NCBI RefSeq assembly: GCF_028858725.1
Contig: NC_084790.1
Span: forward strand, 84,569,506 to 84,633,505
Length of the DNA: 64,000 bases
Reading direction: 5' to 3'
Source: Colius striatus
Taxonomy: Eukaryota > Chordata > Aves > Coliiformes > Coliidae
The notes beneath the pieces are model-generated. The model made no database searches. It was not told where the DNA came from and saw only the letters and a list, made by a program, of their open reading frames with translations. The position numbers were made by a program, and so were the translations under genes. The stretch's first letter is position 1, and each line of letters begins with the position of its first letter. This document shows, one piece after another, positions 26,601-38,549 of this stretch.

Positions 26601-27476
26601 ATACCATCAAGTGACGCCTTCTCTTGTGAAACGTTGCAGCCTTTCCACCTCCTCCATCTCCAGTGAACTGGACCTCAGGAGCTGAAAGGCAAGTATACAC
26701 TGACTCTAACGTGGGACAAGCAAAGAGTTCCCATCCCCTAAAAAACCCACAGTCTTCCACCTGTATCAACAACTAACTTCCCCAAGGTGACTCCACCTAC
26801 TCAGTGGCAGAACCTCAGGGTGCTCTCCTTCCGCCCTGAATGGGCTCTGCTCCCTCTACAACCATCTATAGATCAAACCAACACTGTAACCGGTGACAAG
26901 ATAATGAATCAAGACAGCAGTCTTTAACTAAGGCCTGAGATCTATCTCTGGGGGCTGCTCTTGGGAGTGAGTCTCACTACTGGTATGCTCAATGTGCATA
27001 CTTCAGAACAGATGATCTATCACTGCACCGTGCAAACCCTTTGTGATACCTACTTATTGAATTCCCACGGAGACAGACAATGTTTCAGGGTGATTGATGA
27101 AAGAGAATCAGTAAAAATAGGGAGGTCCACACAGTTTCAGAGTTAATTAAGAAAAGATAGCTCAACCCATCCCCTCAAAATTTTCCACACAGTTTGGAAG
27201 ATTACCAGTCATATCTGGCATTTGGTGCTTCTTGAAGCACGGGCTGAGGGAGATGCTGTGCTCAGAGGCCAGCAGAAGAACCCCCACAATCAACCTCATT
27301 TGCAGCCCAAAGGTAGTGTGATTTCTTGATGCCAAGTTTAGTGATATTTAGGCCCACGGTGCAAGAGCTTTAGGTAGCCTTGGTTCTCAGGTATCTCATC
27401 CACTCTACAGTGATGGAGGTCAGCTGGATGGAGCCTCAATGGACCTCAATGCATCCTTTAATCAAGAGAGGATGGA
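23611..27476. other. Single-copy non-coding DNA
   Basis: No gene was recognised. A 167-codon minus-strand frame (24518-25021) has no domain, signal or neighbour that supports a protein. A possible decayed minus-strand CR1 trace (CTGGAAGGGATCTGCAAAAA) lies near 26318. Confidence 0.5.
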
Positions 27477-27643
27477 TTGGCACAGACTGCCCATAGAGGC
27501 TATGGAGTCTCCTGCTCTGGAGGTTTTCAAAACCTACCTGGATGCATTCCTGTGTGACCTGATCTAGGTGGACCTGCTTGAGCAGAGGGGTTGGACTAGG
27601 TGATATCTGGAGGTCCCTTCCAACCCCTGCCATTCTGTGATTC
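27477..27643 (+). mobile_element. CR1 LINE 3' fragment
   Basis: It starts near TTGGCACAGACTGCCC and continues GAGTCTCCTGCTCTGGAGGT, TGTGTGACCTGATCTAGGTG and GTCCCTTCCAACCCCTGCCA to CTGTGATTC. About 165 bp of CR1 3' end remains, with the octamer tail trimmed to one copy. Confidence 0.93.
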
Positions 27644-27923
27644 ATTTAGATATGCAGGCTTTACTTTGCTGACTAAACTGCAGAAAGAGTGGGAACAAGG
27701 AACAAATACCCAGTGTCAGATACCACAAGACCAGTCAAAACATCTCTAAGGGGATGGTACATTGAAGACATGACCTGAAAGACACACACCTTGCACAGCA
27801 GCTGGTGATCATTTTGGGTGCACTGAAGCATCTCAGAGGTAAGTGAACACCTGGGTTCTCACCTGAACTCAACTCTAGGCTTTGTAGATTGTAGTGTAGC
27901 TGTTGCCTATAGAAGTGTGATGA

Positions 27924-27996
27924 GTAGGTTGACCTGATTCTGCAGGCGGGTTGTACTAGATGATCCCTACCATTCTATGATTCTATGATTCTATGA
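27924..27996 (+). mobile_element. Very short CR1 3' end with octamer tail
   Basis: GTTGACCTGATTCTGCAGG, then GATGATCCC and three ATTCTATG-type octamers ending at about 27996. The usual segment between GATGATC and CTACCATTC is shortened by deletion. It is a minimal truncated insertion. Confidence 0.88.
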
Positions 27997-28932
27997 CTAA
28001 CTGGAGGTGTTCTCAAGCCACAGAATCAGTGAGGTTTAACTTTGAGAAGCTCAAGCCAGAAGAAACAAATCCCTGTTGAGATACACCCTGCAGATACAAG
28101 GAGGTGGAGAAATAATCCCAGTGAAACTAATGACTGCTGCTTTGCAAGAATTACCTCTCAGTCACACTGAGAGGACTTGCATAGATTTCTATGTACAAAA
28201 AAACCCCCCAACATGTAGAGGTTAAAAGCTACAACAAAGGAACTTTTCCAGTAGAGAAAAGTGACATTCACTGTGTCTGCAGCTCCCTTATTTGCTCTTT
28301 GAGCAGATCTAAACAAGAAGTTGTGGACACTGGACTCATTTCACCGTGGGCTTCATTACTAGTGTGTTCAACCCTATGTGAACGTGGGTACATGAATATT
28401 TAGCACATGAACCAAAAATGAAGGAGAGCAGAATAAAATCTTTTGGAAACATACAGGATAAATCTAAGACATGGGAATTGGCAACAACTAAGGTGAAACT
28501 GGAAAGCATGGGAAAGTGGGTGCTTTTTTTAGTCTCAAATAACTGCTTCTTCTGTCCTAGCAGCAAGTCTTCAGGCTTGCAGTCTCACCCCCTTTCTAAA
28601 CAGATAATCCCTAAAGCAAATATCTTGGTTTCCAAAACTGACCAGTGAAACTCTGGTTACCTGAATTAGAGAGGAGGAACAGGTAGGCCCCATGGTGCCT
28701 ACCTAAAAAACAGAGTTGTCTCTAAGTCTGTCATTAGAAGACAAGAAGCAATGTGCTTCATTGTTCCCAAGAAGCAATGTGCTTCTGGCAATACCAAACT
28801 GTTCCTCATGTCTGTGTCCATTGCTACCAGATTTTTTAATAAATAAAAAAGTTTTAGAATACTGAAGTGTCTCATTTTGACTGTTTTCCAAACTTTCCCA
28901 AATTTTAACTTCATCTCGAGACATACTTTAAT
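27997..28932. other. Single-copy non-coding DNA
   Basis: No gene was recognised. The 26-bp duplication is listed separately. Confidence 0.5.
28742..28785. repeat. 26-bp two-copy tandem repeat
   Basis: CAAGAAGCAATGTGCTTC occurs at 28742 and again at 28768. Each copy contains the near-palindrome AGAAGCA-AT(G)-TGCTTC. It is a minor local duplication. Confidence 0.85.
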
Positions 28933-29000
28933 TGGAATCACAGAATGAGTTGGAAAGGACCTTAAAGATCATCTAGTTCCTGCCCTCCTGCCATAGGCAT
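28933..29000 (-). mobile_element. Short CR1 3' end, minus strand
   Basis: GGAATCACAGAATGAGTTGG followed by AAAGGACCTTAAAGATCATC and TAGTTCCTGCCCTCCTGCCA is the reverse complement of the last ~65 bp of CR1. It is severely 5' truncated. Confidence 0.85.
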
Positions 29001-29544
29001 CTTTTTTTGAGCAATAAACAAAAATTGTGGGGATTTTTTTTTCTGATGAAATTGTTATTGGAACCATTTTTCCCCAAAATCTAACCTCAAAGAGCTACCA
29101 AAATCTTACACTATCAACCAAATTTGGCAAAATGTGTATTTTGAAACACTGAACTTTTTCACAAGGTAAAAATATAATCTGTCCTCCAATCTGCTTCACA
29201 CACAAAGTGCCTCCCCAAAACTGAGCTGCTTAAATGCACCTTCATTAGAAATTCTTGGCCCAAGGCCTTGCTTTTGGTTCTCATTCCTTCCCATCTACTG
29301 TCGTTCTCTCAAAAGCTGCCCTGACACACATCTCCTTTTGCATCACTTTTCATTTGCATTTGCAGCTGTAGCTTAGGAGAATTCAGCTACAAACGCTGTT
29401 GCTCTCATCACTTACTTTATTTGGGAACATTCAGAGTGCTAGTTATTCACAAGAAAGGAGAAATTACCCCAGATGGAGTGGAGATGTTTGGCCATAAGTG
29501 TATTGAAATACTCTTTCCAATGCCAATACAGAGAGCTTTATTAC

Positions 29545-29848
29545 AAATGTAGATGCCAGGAGGTTGGGGCATCACCTTTTGCATCCAGTGATAGGACAAG
29601 GAGTAAAAAGCACAAGCTGGAACACAAGAAGTTCTATTTAAATATCATTGTTGAGGTGAGGAAACCCTGGCCCAGGCTGCCCAGGGAGGTTGTGGAGACA
29701 CCTTGTCAGGAGGTTTCCAAATCCACTTGGACACGTTCCTATGTGACCTGATCTAGGTGGGACCTGCTTTAGCAGGGAGGGGTGGAAAAGATGATCTCTA
29801 AAGGTCCCTTCCAACCCCCACCCATTCTGTGATTCTATGATTCTCTGT
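29545..29848 (+). mobile_element. CR1 LINE 3' fragment
   Basis: It runs from GATGCCAGGAGGTTGGGGCA through GAACACAAGAAGTTC, CCCAGGCTGCCCAGGGAGG and TGTGACCTGATCTAGGTGG to CCATTCTGTGATTCTATGAT. ORF2 C-terminus and 3' UTR with the octamer tail are present. An internal deletion of the segment after AAATAT joins it to GAGGTGAGG. It is 5' truncated. Confidence 0.94.
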
Positions 29849-31064
29849 CAGCCACAGAAAAGTGACATTTCTTGTTTCTCTGAGGTGAATTAATGGGATC
29901 CTGGTGAGGATTTGTTCAGCATCAGCTCCAGTTGTGGACAGCCTGTACCTGGGAGCAGCTCATAAGCTGGGATTTCTGCAAGCGAACCCTTGTCAAGCTA
30001 TGCAGGCACATGAGCAAGGCTGCATGGCACCTTGTGGTCACAGAGGGTTTGAGAAGAGTTTATGATAAATGCACAAAAGTCAGATGCAGAGTGTGAAGGT
30101 GGAAAAAGTGCTCCCCAGCCCAGAAGTCCATCATCACTATTAGGTTCACAACTACCAAGTTTTGCATGCAATAAAAAGTCATCAGAGGAGACAGGGTGGA
30201 AGAGAAGATGCTCCAAATTCTAGTTGCACACCCAAGATGTGGAGAAACCTTCTCTTTATCTTCCCACCCCCACCTTCCTTGGTTTACTACGCTGTACAAA
30301 GATGAAAAGGAAAGCCACCGCCTTTAAAAGGCTGATGACTAGAACTATGACATTATGAAATTGATAATGCAAAAAATGTTTAAATATCCTCCCTGCAGAG
30401 CTGTGCTGAGTAAGTCAGGTAATCACTAAGGGGTGCACAACCATTTTATGGGTCATCAAGTGATAAAGCTAATATGCTGCTTAAACTCCCTGGGAGAGAG
30501 GTCTCATTTGGTTGCATCAGTCCATTACACAGGGCTGTAAAAAATGCAATTGTTTGATTTGCCTAAATACAGGTGAGATGCAATAAAACCCCTTATTTGC
30601 CATCCCTTGCTGCGTTATGGCAATCTCAAAGCAGGGACTGACCTTTTTATTTGTATGTGAAGCACTATTCTTACCTATAGCACCGTAGAAATAAAACTTA
30701 AGTACGTGTGTGCATACACATAATCTATTAACTGTGTGGTGGGGGGGAACAAAAAGCAAGGGGCCTTTTCAAGATGAGGCCACACAGATCATGAAATGTG
30801 ATTTCCTCGAGTTCACACCGGTATCTTCAGGCTTAGGGGAAGGGAGGGGAGAGGATGCGCTGTCCGTTAGAAGGGGAATGGCTCTGAGCATCCCGAACGC
30901 TGGAGCGGAAAAGGTGGAAGAGTGAGGAATAAAAGCGTTTGCCAGTGTGGTGGGGGGAAAAGGAGAAAAAAAAAAGATAAGGACCCCGAGAGCATTACAT
31001 CTTGATCAAGGAATGACTGATAATATTGCAGCGCACCATCTTTCAGGCCCCTCGTTTGATGACA
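29849..31064. other. Single-copy non-coding DNA with possible regulatory content
   Basis: No gene or repeat was found. The 30300-30720 part is AT-rich and complex (for example GACATTATGAAATTGATAAT and TGATAAAGCTAATATGC) and might be a conserved element. Confidence is low. Confidence 0.35.
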
Positions 31065-31322
31065 AAGCACAGCCAACATCCCACATCCATTATCCGCTTC
31101 CCTCCCCGAGGCGAGCGCATCAATAACGCTGCCTCTGCCTCCCGGTGCCGGTTCCCCCGCCTGCGCGGCTGCGGCTGCCCAGGGCTGGTGGGCATTTCCA
31201 TACGGCCCCTGCGCATCATTACAGCCCAACAATCTTTCACCGCTCGCCCGGCCGCGCGGCACATCCCGCTGCTACACGGCAGACGCCGCTTTAACCAGTT
31301 CCTGTCCTTCGGGGATGGCTCC
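31065..31322. promoter_or_regulatory. Isolated CpG-rich patch (small CpG island)
   Basis: I count about 24 CpG dinucleotides between 31081 and 31320, while flanking sequence has very few. Runs include CGAGGCGAGCGC, GCCTGCGCGGCTGCGG and CGCCCGGCCGCGCGGC. TGCGC cores occur, but no TATA box in a clear position. Just upstream (30980-31065) is complex, repeat-free sequence. It could be an unannotated promoter (for example of a non-coding RNA) or a CpG-rich enhancer. No coding exon is convincing: the 131- and 115-codon frames here overlap on opposite strands, as GC-rich DNA often produces. Confidence 0.55.
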
Positions 31323-31382
31323 ATCCATCCCAGGAGAGGTGCAGGAAGAGCACAGGGGGCTGCTCTTTTGTCAGAGAGTTGT

Positions 31383-31900
31383 AGAATCACAGAATGGTGG
31401 GGGTTGCATGGGATGTCCTGAGCTCATCCAGCCCAATCCCCTGCTAAAGCAGGTTCCCCTCAGTCAGGGGGCACAGGAACGTGTCCAGGAGGGTTTGGAA
31501 ACCTCCCAAGCAGGAGCCTCCACACTCTCCCTGGGCAGCCTGGGCCAGGGCTCCTTCACTCTTACAGTAAAGTAGTTCTTCCTTATGTTTAAGTGGAACT
31601 TTTTGTGTCCCAGCTTTTGTCCATTACCCCTTGTCTTGCCACTGGACATTGCTGTTGCAACTGTTGCTCCATCCTCCTGACATCCAGCCTTTAGGTACTT
31701 ACAAGTGTTGATAAGCCCCCTCCCAGTCCAGGCTAAACAGCCCCAAGTTCTTCAGCCTTTACTTTCCAGAGAGATGTTCCAGTTCCCTGATCATCTTGGT
31801 GGCCCTATGTTGGCCTCTCTCCAGCAGTTCCCTGTCCCTCTTGAACTGGGGAGCCCAGAATTGGACACAGGACTCCAGATGAGGCCTCACCAGGGCAGAG
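31383..31900 (-). mobile_element. CR1 LINE 3' fragment, minus strand
   Basis: In plus-strand reading it runs from AGAATCACAGAATGG through GGGGGCACAGGAACGTGTCC, CCCTGGGCAGCCTGGGCCAG and CCCCTTGTCTTGCC to GACTCCAGATGAGGCCTCAC. On the minus strand this is the end of ORF2 (readable phrases HLNIRKNYFTV and KEPWPRLPRES) plus the 3' UTR. It is about 520 bp and 5' truncated. It inserted about 60 bp to the right of a CpG-rich patch. Confidence 0.96.
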
Positions 31901-34044
31901 TTGGTTACAAGTCATGAAAAACCTTCTGGCACTAGGGCACAACCACCTTTTTTGTTCATATTATTTCGGTTTTCCTTCTCCCCACCTTTTAATTAACAAA
32001 CACTCTCATCTCATTTGCTTCCATCAAGAGGATGAACACTTTGGTTTTGAAAAAGAACATCTTTGAACATGTCGCTGTAATTTGTCTTGATTTGTTGTCC
32101 AGTTTGTTTGACCATCTGTTGCTCTCCTGCCACACGTGGTCTTGTCATCCCACCAGCCCACATCAAGGTAGACATGGCCACATCCATGCTTTAATTTCCT
32201 CCCCAAACCCAGCAACCTGCCCAAAGACCCTCAGAAGGCTGATGCAGGTTTGAACTCCTCATCTGCCATCTCCAGGTGAAGACAAAATGGTTTGGCTTGG
32301 GAAGGAGACAAGTTCGACACATCACTGGGAGCCTGGTGTGCATCTTCTTCACAGCGTTTTGGAGGGATACTCAAGTCTGCAAGAGCCAACAGTGGAAATG
32401 ATTTAAAAAAGTAGACTAAGGACCTTCCCAAGGCTGTAGACAGAGACAGTCACAGCTGAGGTTGTTGATGTGATGGAGACAAGGAAGATACCAGGCAAGG
32501 GGAAGAGATTTGGAAGTTGTGTTGCTCAAGCATCTAACAAGCATGTTGTTAATAAAAGATCTGAAGCAGACTCAGATCTGTCTGCTGTCTGGCATCTCAG
32601 CAGCCTTAAATGTCTCCTGATCATTGCTTCTACCCCTGTATTTTGCACTTACTCAGGCCCAAAATGGGCAGCTTGAGGTGTGGAGAACATCAACATGGAG
32701 GCAGGAGCCACCTGGTTGGAATGGTAACAGAGGTAGCTCCTCCACCTTTGCCAGGCCTAGTCCAAAACCAATTTGCCACTTCAAACTGGAGCCAGCAGCA
32801 GTTCCCTTTCTCTCTCCACAGAAGTCGAGCACCACCTGGTTGTTTGGCCCCTTCATCACGGCTGCCCCAACAAGACAGCTGCTGGTGGAAAGCAGAGCAC
32901 ACCTAAGGAAAGCAGCAGAGAGCTGCAAATCCCAGCAGGACCAGTGGTGCGTTCGAAACTAGATCAGGTGAGTTCCAGGAAGGTTCATCAGCTGCAGGAA
33001 AAGATTACTCAGTTCAAGCTCTTTAACATTAAAACCTCAGCAAGCCAGGAATATTTCTGTCCCTGAACAGAAGCTCCCACTCAGCCTCAACATAAATCAG
33101 AGCAATTCCGGATAAATCAGCCAACAACATCCACAATGGACACTGCTGCAAAATAAATAGTGATGGTTTTAGAGGTGAAGCATCCACTGTAATGAGAGAA
33201 AGGGAAAAAAAAGTTCCTCAAAACATCCCAGACCCAAGATTTTATGTTCTTGAAAGAACGAAGGAGAGCTCAGCCCACCGTTCCTGCCTCTCCCATCACA
33301 GGTTTGTGCTGCCTATGTACTGCAATTAGAGCCAGGACCCAGCCATCACACCAGTAACTCTACAGACACCAAATCTTTCCCCTCTGAGAGGAAAAGATAC
33401 AATACATGGGACCAAAACCTATGCTTAACACAGAGGATTGAGGGCCAGGCAGTCTCCTACCTGTAGCCTTCTCCAGGATGGGCTGGGAGGGAAAGGTCAA
33501 CTCCATCAAAGCAGCCAGCAAAGTAAGCCAGTTAATAGAAAACCTGTTTCTAATTGTTTGCTGTATTACAGCTACACCTTCAACCACCTGAGACCACCAG
33601 GAATCCATTCAAACCTTGCTTCCTAGCTTACACATAAGCCTTTCATGTTTTATTATAAAGCTGATGATTCTTTGCTTTCATTTATGTGCAGGAGAAAATG
33701 GCTGCTTTTGTTATCCTCGACAGATGAGGGGACTTTTTAAAGCCTATTTCTACAGACATTGCTTCCATAAACCCCCAACAGAACCTCTCTGGTTTCTTGC
33801 AGCCAGTGCACAACTGTCTGCGCGTGACACACCACCAGGACCGCTGGGAACAGATTTCTTATCCTTTCTTGTTCTGTGTTCACGCGGGTCACAAAACCAC
33901 ACCGGTGTTCACCAGCATCTTGGATGTGCTGGTTTCCAGTGCAGTCTATTATTGAAGCCCAGAGCAGCTGCCAAAGCATAGAGGAGATCCTCCAAGGAGC
34001 TCCACAAGAGCTGCTCACAGCAGCAGCTCTTACCACAGGCTCTT
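31901..34044. other. Single-copy non-coding DNA
   Basis: No gene or further repeat was recognised. Short overlapping open frames around 32.6-33.0 kb lie in a slightly GC-richer segment and show no protein features. Confidence 0.5.
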
Positions 34045-34350
34045 AGAATCACAGAATCGTTTTGGTTAGAACAAGCAGAATCACAGAATCCCTGAATGTT
34101 GGAGGTTGGAAGAGATCTCCAGAGCTCATCCAGCCCAACCCCCTGCTCAAGCAGGTTCCCATCGATCAGGGGGCACAGGAATGTGTCCAGGTGGGTTTGG
34201 AAACCTCCAGAGAAGGAGCCTCCACACCCTCCCTGGGCAGCCTGGGCCAGTGTCTAGTAACCCTCTCAGTAAAAAGGGTTATTGATTCCTAATCTCGAAT
34301 CAAAACCTCTCCTTGCACAACTTGAGGCCATTGTTACTCTTGCTAACACC
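34045..34350 (-). mobile_element. Mosaic CR1 LINE fragment, minus strand
   Basis: Two CR1 3' tails occur back to back: AGAATCACAGAATCG at 34045 and AGAATCACAGAATCCCTGAA at 34078. The middle part (to about 34245) matches the subfamily at 31.4 and 44.8 kb. From GTAACCCTCTCAGTAAAAAG onward (including CACAACTTGAGGCCATTG) it instead matches the subfamily at 49 kb. It looks like a nested or recombinant copy. Confidence 0.85.
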
Positions 34351-35090
34351 CAAATCGATGCAACCTCATATGACACCATGTGTGTGCTCTCTTTATCCCA
34401 CCATATCGACTCAGCAATGGGTCATGAAAGGGATGCAAAGCATGAGAGGCAATCTGGGCCAGTCCTAGGGATTCTTTCCCAACCCAATCCCACAACATTT
34501 CAGCTGTTCCTCTTCATGGTCTGACCCTGAGTTTGTGGGTAGCATCATCATCTGGCTGTGCTCTCCTCCGCTCCCCCAGGATCCCAACACCTGAGCTACC
34601 CAAAAGCCCCATATTTCTTTGGTGGAATGGCAGGTCCTGGCCAGGCAAAGGAAGAAATTGCATCCTCTCCTCTATCACTAAGCACCTCTCCTCTGCCTGA
34701 CTTGCCTTTCCCTTGACAGCCTACACCTCTGGCAGTTAATTCCTCATCACGGACTATTAATATTTCAGAGCAGCAGTCAGCACCGGGACGCCACCGCGGC
34801 GGCTGCTTCAGAAACCCAGGCAGACCATCCAGACACGCTCATCACTAAATGGATTATGGTCACTCTGGCACGGTGGGGGCATTTCTTTTGGCATTGCTCA
34901 AGGTTACAGCAAGGGACACCCGCCAGCACCAGCACCTTGCCCTTGGTTTTCTGGCAAACATGGTGGGAACACACTGAATTACAGCCAAACCCATCCACGC
35001 TCAGTGCTGAATCCTGGCTCAGCCCAACCCAGGCCAGCGTGTCTCACCTTCTCTCTCTCTATTTTTTTTTTCCCTTTTCCCTGTTATTTA
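34351..35090. other. Single-copy non-coding DNA
   Basis: No gene or transposon was seen. A small GC-rich CpG cluster occurs around 34783-34802. Confidence 0.45.
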
Positions 35091-35410
35091 AATGATTTTG
35101 AGCGAGAAAGTAGGCCATGAGAAAGGGGGGTAGCATTGTTTTAATAATTAGCAATTATGATGGCTGCAATATTAATTGCATATTTCCATAGCAAACACCT
35201 CCCTGGAGGGGAAAAGTGAGCGGTGGTTAGAGACCGCCGAAGCCTAAAACTGGAGTTCCTGGGAACAGGGAGGGGGGAAAAAAAAGAGAGAGAGAATGAA
35301 CTTCTTACATTCAAGTAAATTACTATAGGGATTCCTTAGAAACCTTTAATTAGCCCTGCTCTGCTGTCGCATTGATTGGTCTGAAACTCATCAATTATTC
35401 AATGGCAGTG
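35091..35410. promoter_or_regulatory. Candidate conserved regulatory block
   Basis: The block contains TAATTA (35145-35150), CAATTATG, then ATTAATTGCATATTT from 35171, combining homeodomain and POU-like half sites within 45 bp. Further on are TTTAATTAGCC and CATTGATTGG near 35346-35380. No transposon sequence. The motif density and lack of repeats suggest an enhancer; conservation is untested. Confidence 0.4.
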
Positions 35411-35416
35411 GCTCTT

Positions 35417-35438
35417 TCTCTCTCTCTCTCTCTCTCTT
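35417..35438. repeat. (CT)n microsatellite
   Basis: About ten CT dinucleotides are followed by a T run and CAG. The pyrimidine tract plus CAG looks like a splice acceptor on the plus strand, but no exon follows. Confidence 0.9.
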
Positions 35439-36389
35439 TTTTTCAGCCTTCTTTTCATCCTTTAGGTAGAAGAGCCTGTTTTTAACCTGCTGGGGCATTT
35501 CTGTTTCCATGCCATCAAGTTACAGGCCAGGAAACTCCATTTTCAACCTCCAGCCTACACCCTACGGGCACCCGGTCTGATCTTCACACCAGAGGATTGG
35601 GATCCTGTGGCTTGGTCTTGCTGGCTTTGTCTCTTGGCAGTGGGACCTGTGTGGTAAAGAGGTGACCCATGCTGGCTTTTAGGGATCCCTCACTGGCCCT
35701 GGCTGCTTTCCAGCTTGAGTAATTGCACACCAGACTTCAAAGATGAGGTTTTCCAGGGAATAAGTTGCTCCTCAAGCCTGGCATCCCTTGCAAGGCAGCT
35801 GTCACCAGAGGAGAAGAAAGTGTTACATCTTCTCCTGAGTGAGGGATGCTTTAGATAAGGGAAAGCTGTTTTGGGGAAAGCTGTTTTGAGGAAAGCAAGA
35901 GGAGATTCAGAAGACAGCCCTTTATCAGCTCTGAGGTGAGGACAGGCCTGACCTGGATGTGGAGTTTGCTTCTCACCAGACAAATTTGGCCTGGGAGGTT
36001 GAGAGCCATGCATGCAAGGTGCTCTTTGCAAGTTATTATTTCCACTGCTCGTTTGCAACAGGGAATCAGTGACATCCATCCCAAATTGGCCACCTTTACC
36101 AAAAAGCCAGTTTCCTCATGTTCAACTTCCAAACAAGGCACAGCCCTCCTTAGCTGTCCCCTCTCGCACTGCCACTCTCCATCACTGCTGATTTATCCCA
36201 CCAGGCCAATTTATCCTACCACCCCAGTGGCAAATCTCTCCTTGGTACCTGCTGTTTGGCTACCAAAAGCCTGATGGACCCAAGCCCTCCCAGCACAGTG
36301 AGCCACGGCAGTAGTTCAGCCACAGCGTCGGAGCATCACAGATGAAGATGAACTGCAACGATCAAAATTCATCCTTGGCTGCCTTGCAC

Positions 36390-36495
36390 TATTTAAACTG
36401 TTAGGAGAACAGCTTTGCTCACCATGTGTGTATTTTTTGAACCCACTTATCCCCAGGAATTTACTCTAAAAGCTGGTTTTTGGAGACCCCTGCAT
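36390..36495 (+). repeat. Copy A of a diverged ~110-bp local duplication
   Basis: This pairs with 38550-38670. The core is ACTTATCCCCAGGAATTTAC at 36444, followed by TCTAAAAGCTGGTTTTTGGA. The upstream part shares AACAGC..TTGCTC..ATGTGTGTA with the other copy. Both lie in the same orientation about 2.17 kb apart. Confidence 0.6.
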
Positions 36496-38549
36496 ATGAT
36501 GCAGCTTCACAGACCACACAGCTCTCAGAGCTTTGGAAAGAAATGAATTTCCCAGGAGTAAGAGCACAGGTAAAGGTGGGTTTATGTTGCTTCAGCCTAA
36601 ACTGGAAACCTTTCCTTAAGGAAACTTTGTAACTTTGAGAAATTGTGTTTGGGTATGCAAAATTAGTTTGATTCCAAATAATCTTTTCCTTTAATAGATG
36701 ATATTTTAAGTGCATTTTAAGCTTAACCTTCCAACACACTTCTTAATAGATGAAATGGAGCTGTGGGTCTTTTGCTTTTCCCAGGATGAATGTAACTCTT
36801 CTGCCCCTTCTTCTCCCTACACTATCACTTTTAGACTCACAGGAAGACAAGACACAAAATAAAGGATTTCAGGCAAACGGAAATCAATGGAAAAAACAAT
36901 AAATTCAAAGCCTTGACTCCAAAATCTGCTGGGGGAGAAGCATGGTGGGCAGCACAGTGGGCTAGCACACAGGCAGCTCTCTTGGGCCAAGCAAATCCTC
37001 ATCCTCATGTTTGCCACCAAGGGGAAAAAGCTGAAGTCATTTGCACAATTAAGCGCCCAGAATCACTTTTCATATAGTTACCTAATTGGATGCAAACCAT
37101 TAAGACAAAGGGCTCTTCACAGAGTGAAGTCATTCAAGGAGTTGCTGCTTTCCCCTACCCAAAATAAAACTCTGAAGACAACTAAATAATACTGAGGAGA
37201 GGCAAAAGGTTATCAGTTAGCTGTTCCACACTCAAGAAAAGACAGTTTTCAAGGCAAATCCCTTTGTTTCAGGGAATCTCAGCCATCCTCCTGTGCCTTT
37301 TTGTGGTGCTATGGTCCCATTCATCTCACCTGCTCAAGGGAAACTCATCAGTGCTGCACAAACTGCCCTGGACAAATGGTTTATCCAGAAAAGACCTTTT
37401 ATTGGAAATAGGCTTGGAAGGGTGAGTGTGTCACTGAGATAATTTACCAAGAGTTATGCTAAAAGTGAGTGCATGCAATGTAAGAGAAAAACTTACATGC
37501 CAAATCCAGATGAACTCTCCAAGCTGGTGCATCTCTGCTGGTGCCCCAGAAAAAAAAACATATTTAACCCATCAGGGAGAGAAAATCAGGGCAGAAAATC
37601 CCCTTTTTTCATGCATACTGGAGCAGAGCAGAGCCATCCCACTGTCTATCCTGCCCAGGGCACTGTGTGTCCTCCCCACTGACCAACCACTGTCCCACAA
37701 ATCAAACTGAACAGTTCTGCCTTATTTTCTAACCTTCGCAAAATTTGGGAGAGAAACAATTTGTCCAAACCATAAGCAAAGTTTTGTTTGGCTTTATTTT
37801 TTCCTCCTAAAGCAGAGAACATTTATTCTCAGTGAAAGGAGTGTTTAATTTTACTCTAATTCTTTTACTTAAACTCATTTTTCTTTCCAGGACAGCAGTG
37901 GGGGCAAGGCCTCCACACTTTCAAATTAGCTTTGGATAGTCTCAAAATGCTGTTTAGTTGGTAACTGTTCCATTTGGATTAACTTATAGCTTTTTCTTTT
38001 CCTCTACATTTTTGAGGCACTTTTTATTCTAGACAAAACACGTTGAATTTAATGCTATTTAGTGAGTGGTTTTGTCTGCCTCCAAGTCCACCTTTTGACA
38101 TGGGAATGATTTGCTGTCTCCCCACCTCCAGCTTCCAGTCACCTCTAACACACTCCATAGTTTCGGCTGAGCCTGTTTTAAAATTTGCTGCTTAAAACAG
38201 AGAGAGGAGCGAGCAATTTACACTGCCACCAAAAGAAAACAAACAAAAATCAGGAATTTATTACATTATCCAAAGCCAGGAGTTTTGGTACCTCAGAGGA
38301 GCACATCCCCAAGCAGCGTGGATGTGCCTGGAGACCCTGGGAAGGTTGAGATGGTCCTGCTGGGTACCTCACGGTCTCCCTGCTCCCACTCTCAGTGATC
38401 ACTGCAGAGAAGCCACTGCTGCAGAGAGGGAAGGGAGAAAAAAAAAAGATTAAAGAATCCAAACCAAACAAAACATGAACCCCTTGCCCCAAGAGGGGGA
38501 TAAGAAATGATCTATTGACTATGAATTTAATTTATCTTACCACCTTCCT

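Noticed and set aside
31026-31421. 131-codon plus-strand frame over the CpG-rich patch
   Set aside because: GC-rich DNA gives long frames on both strands (a 115-codon minus frame overlaps it), and it ends inside CR1 sequence. The CpG content is better explained as regulatory.
35411-35450. CT tract followed by CAG as a splice acceptor of a hidden exon
   Set aside because: It is a simple microsatellite plus T run; no open coding exon with a donor follows on the plus strand.
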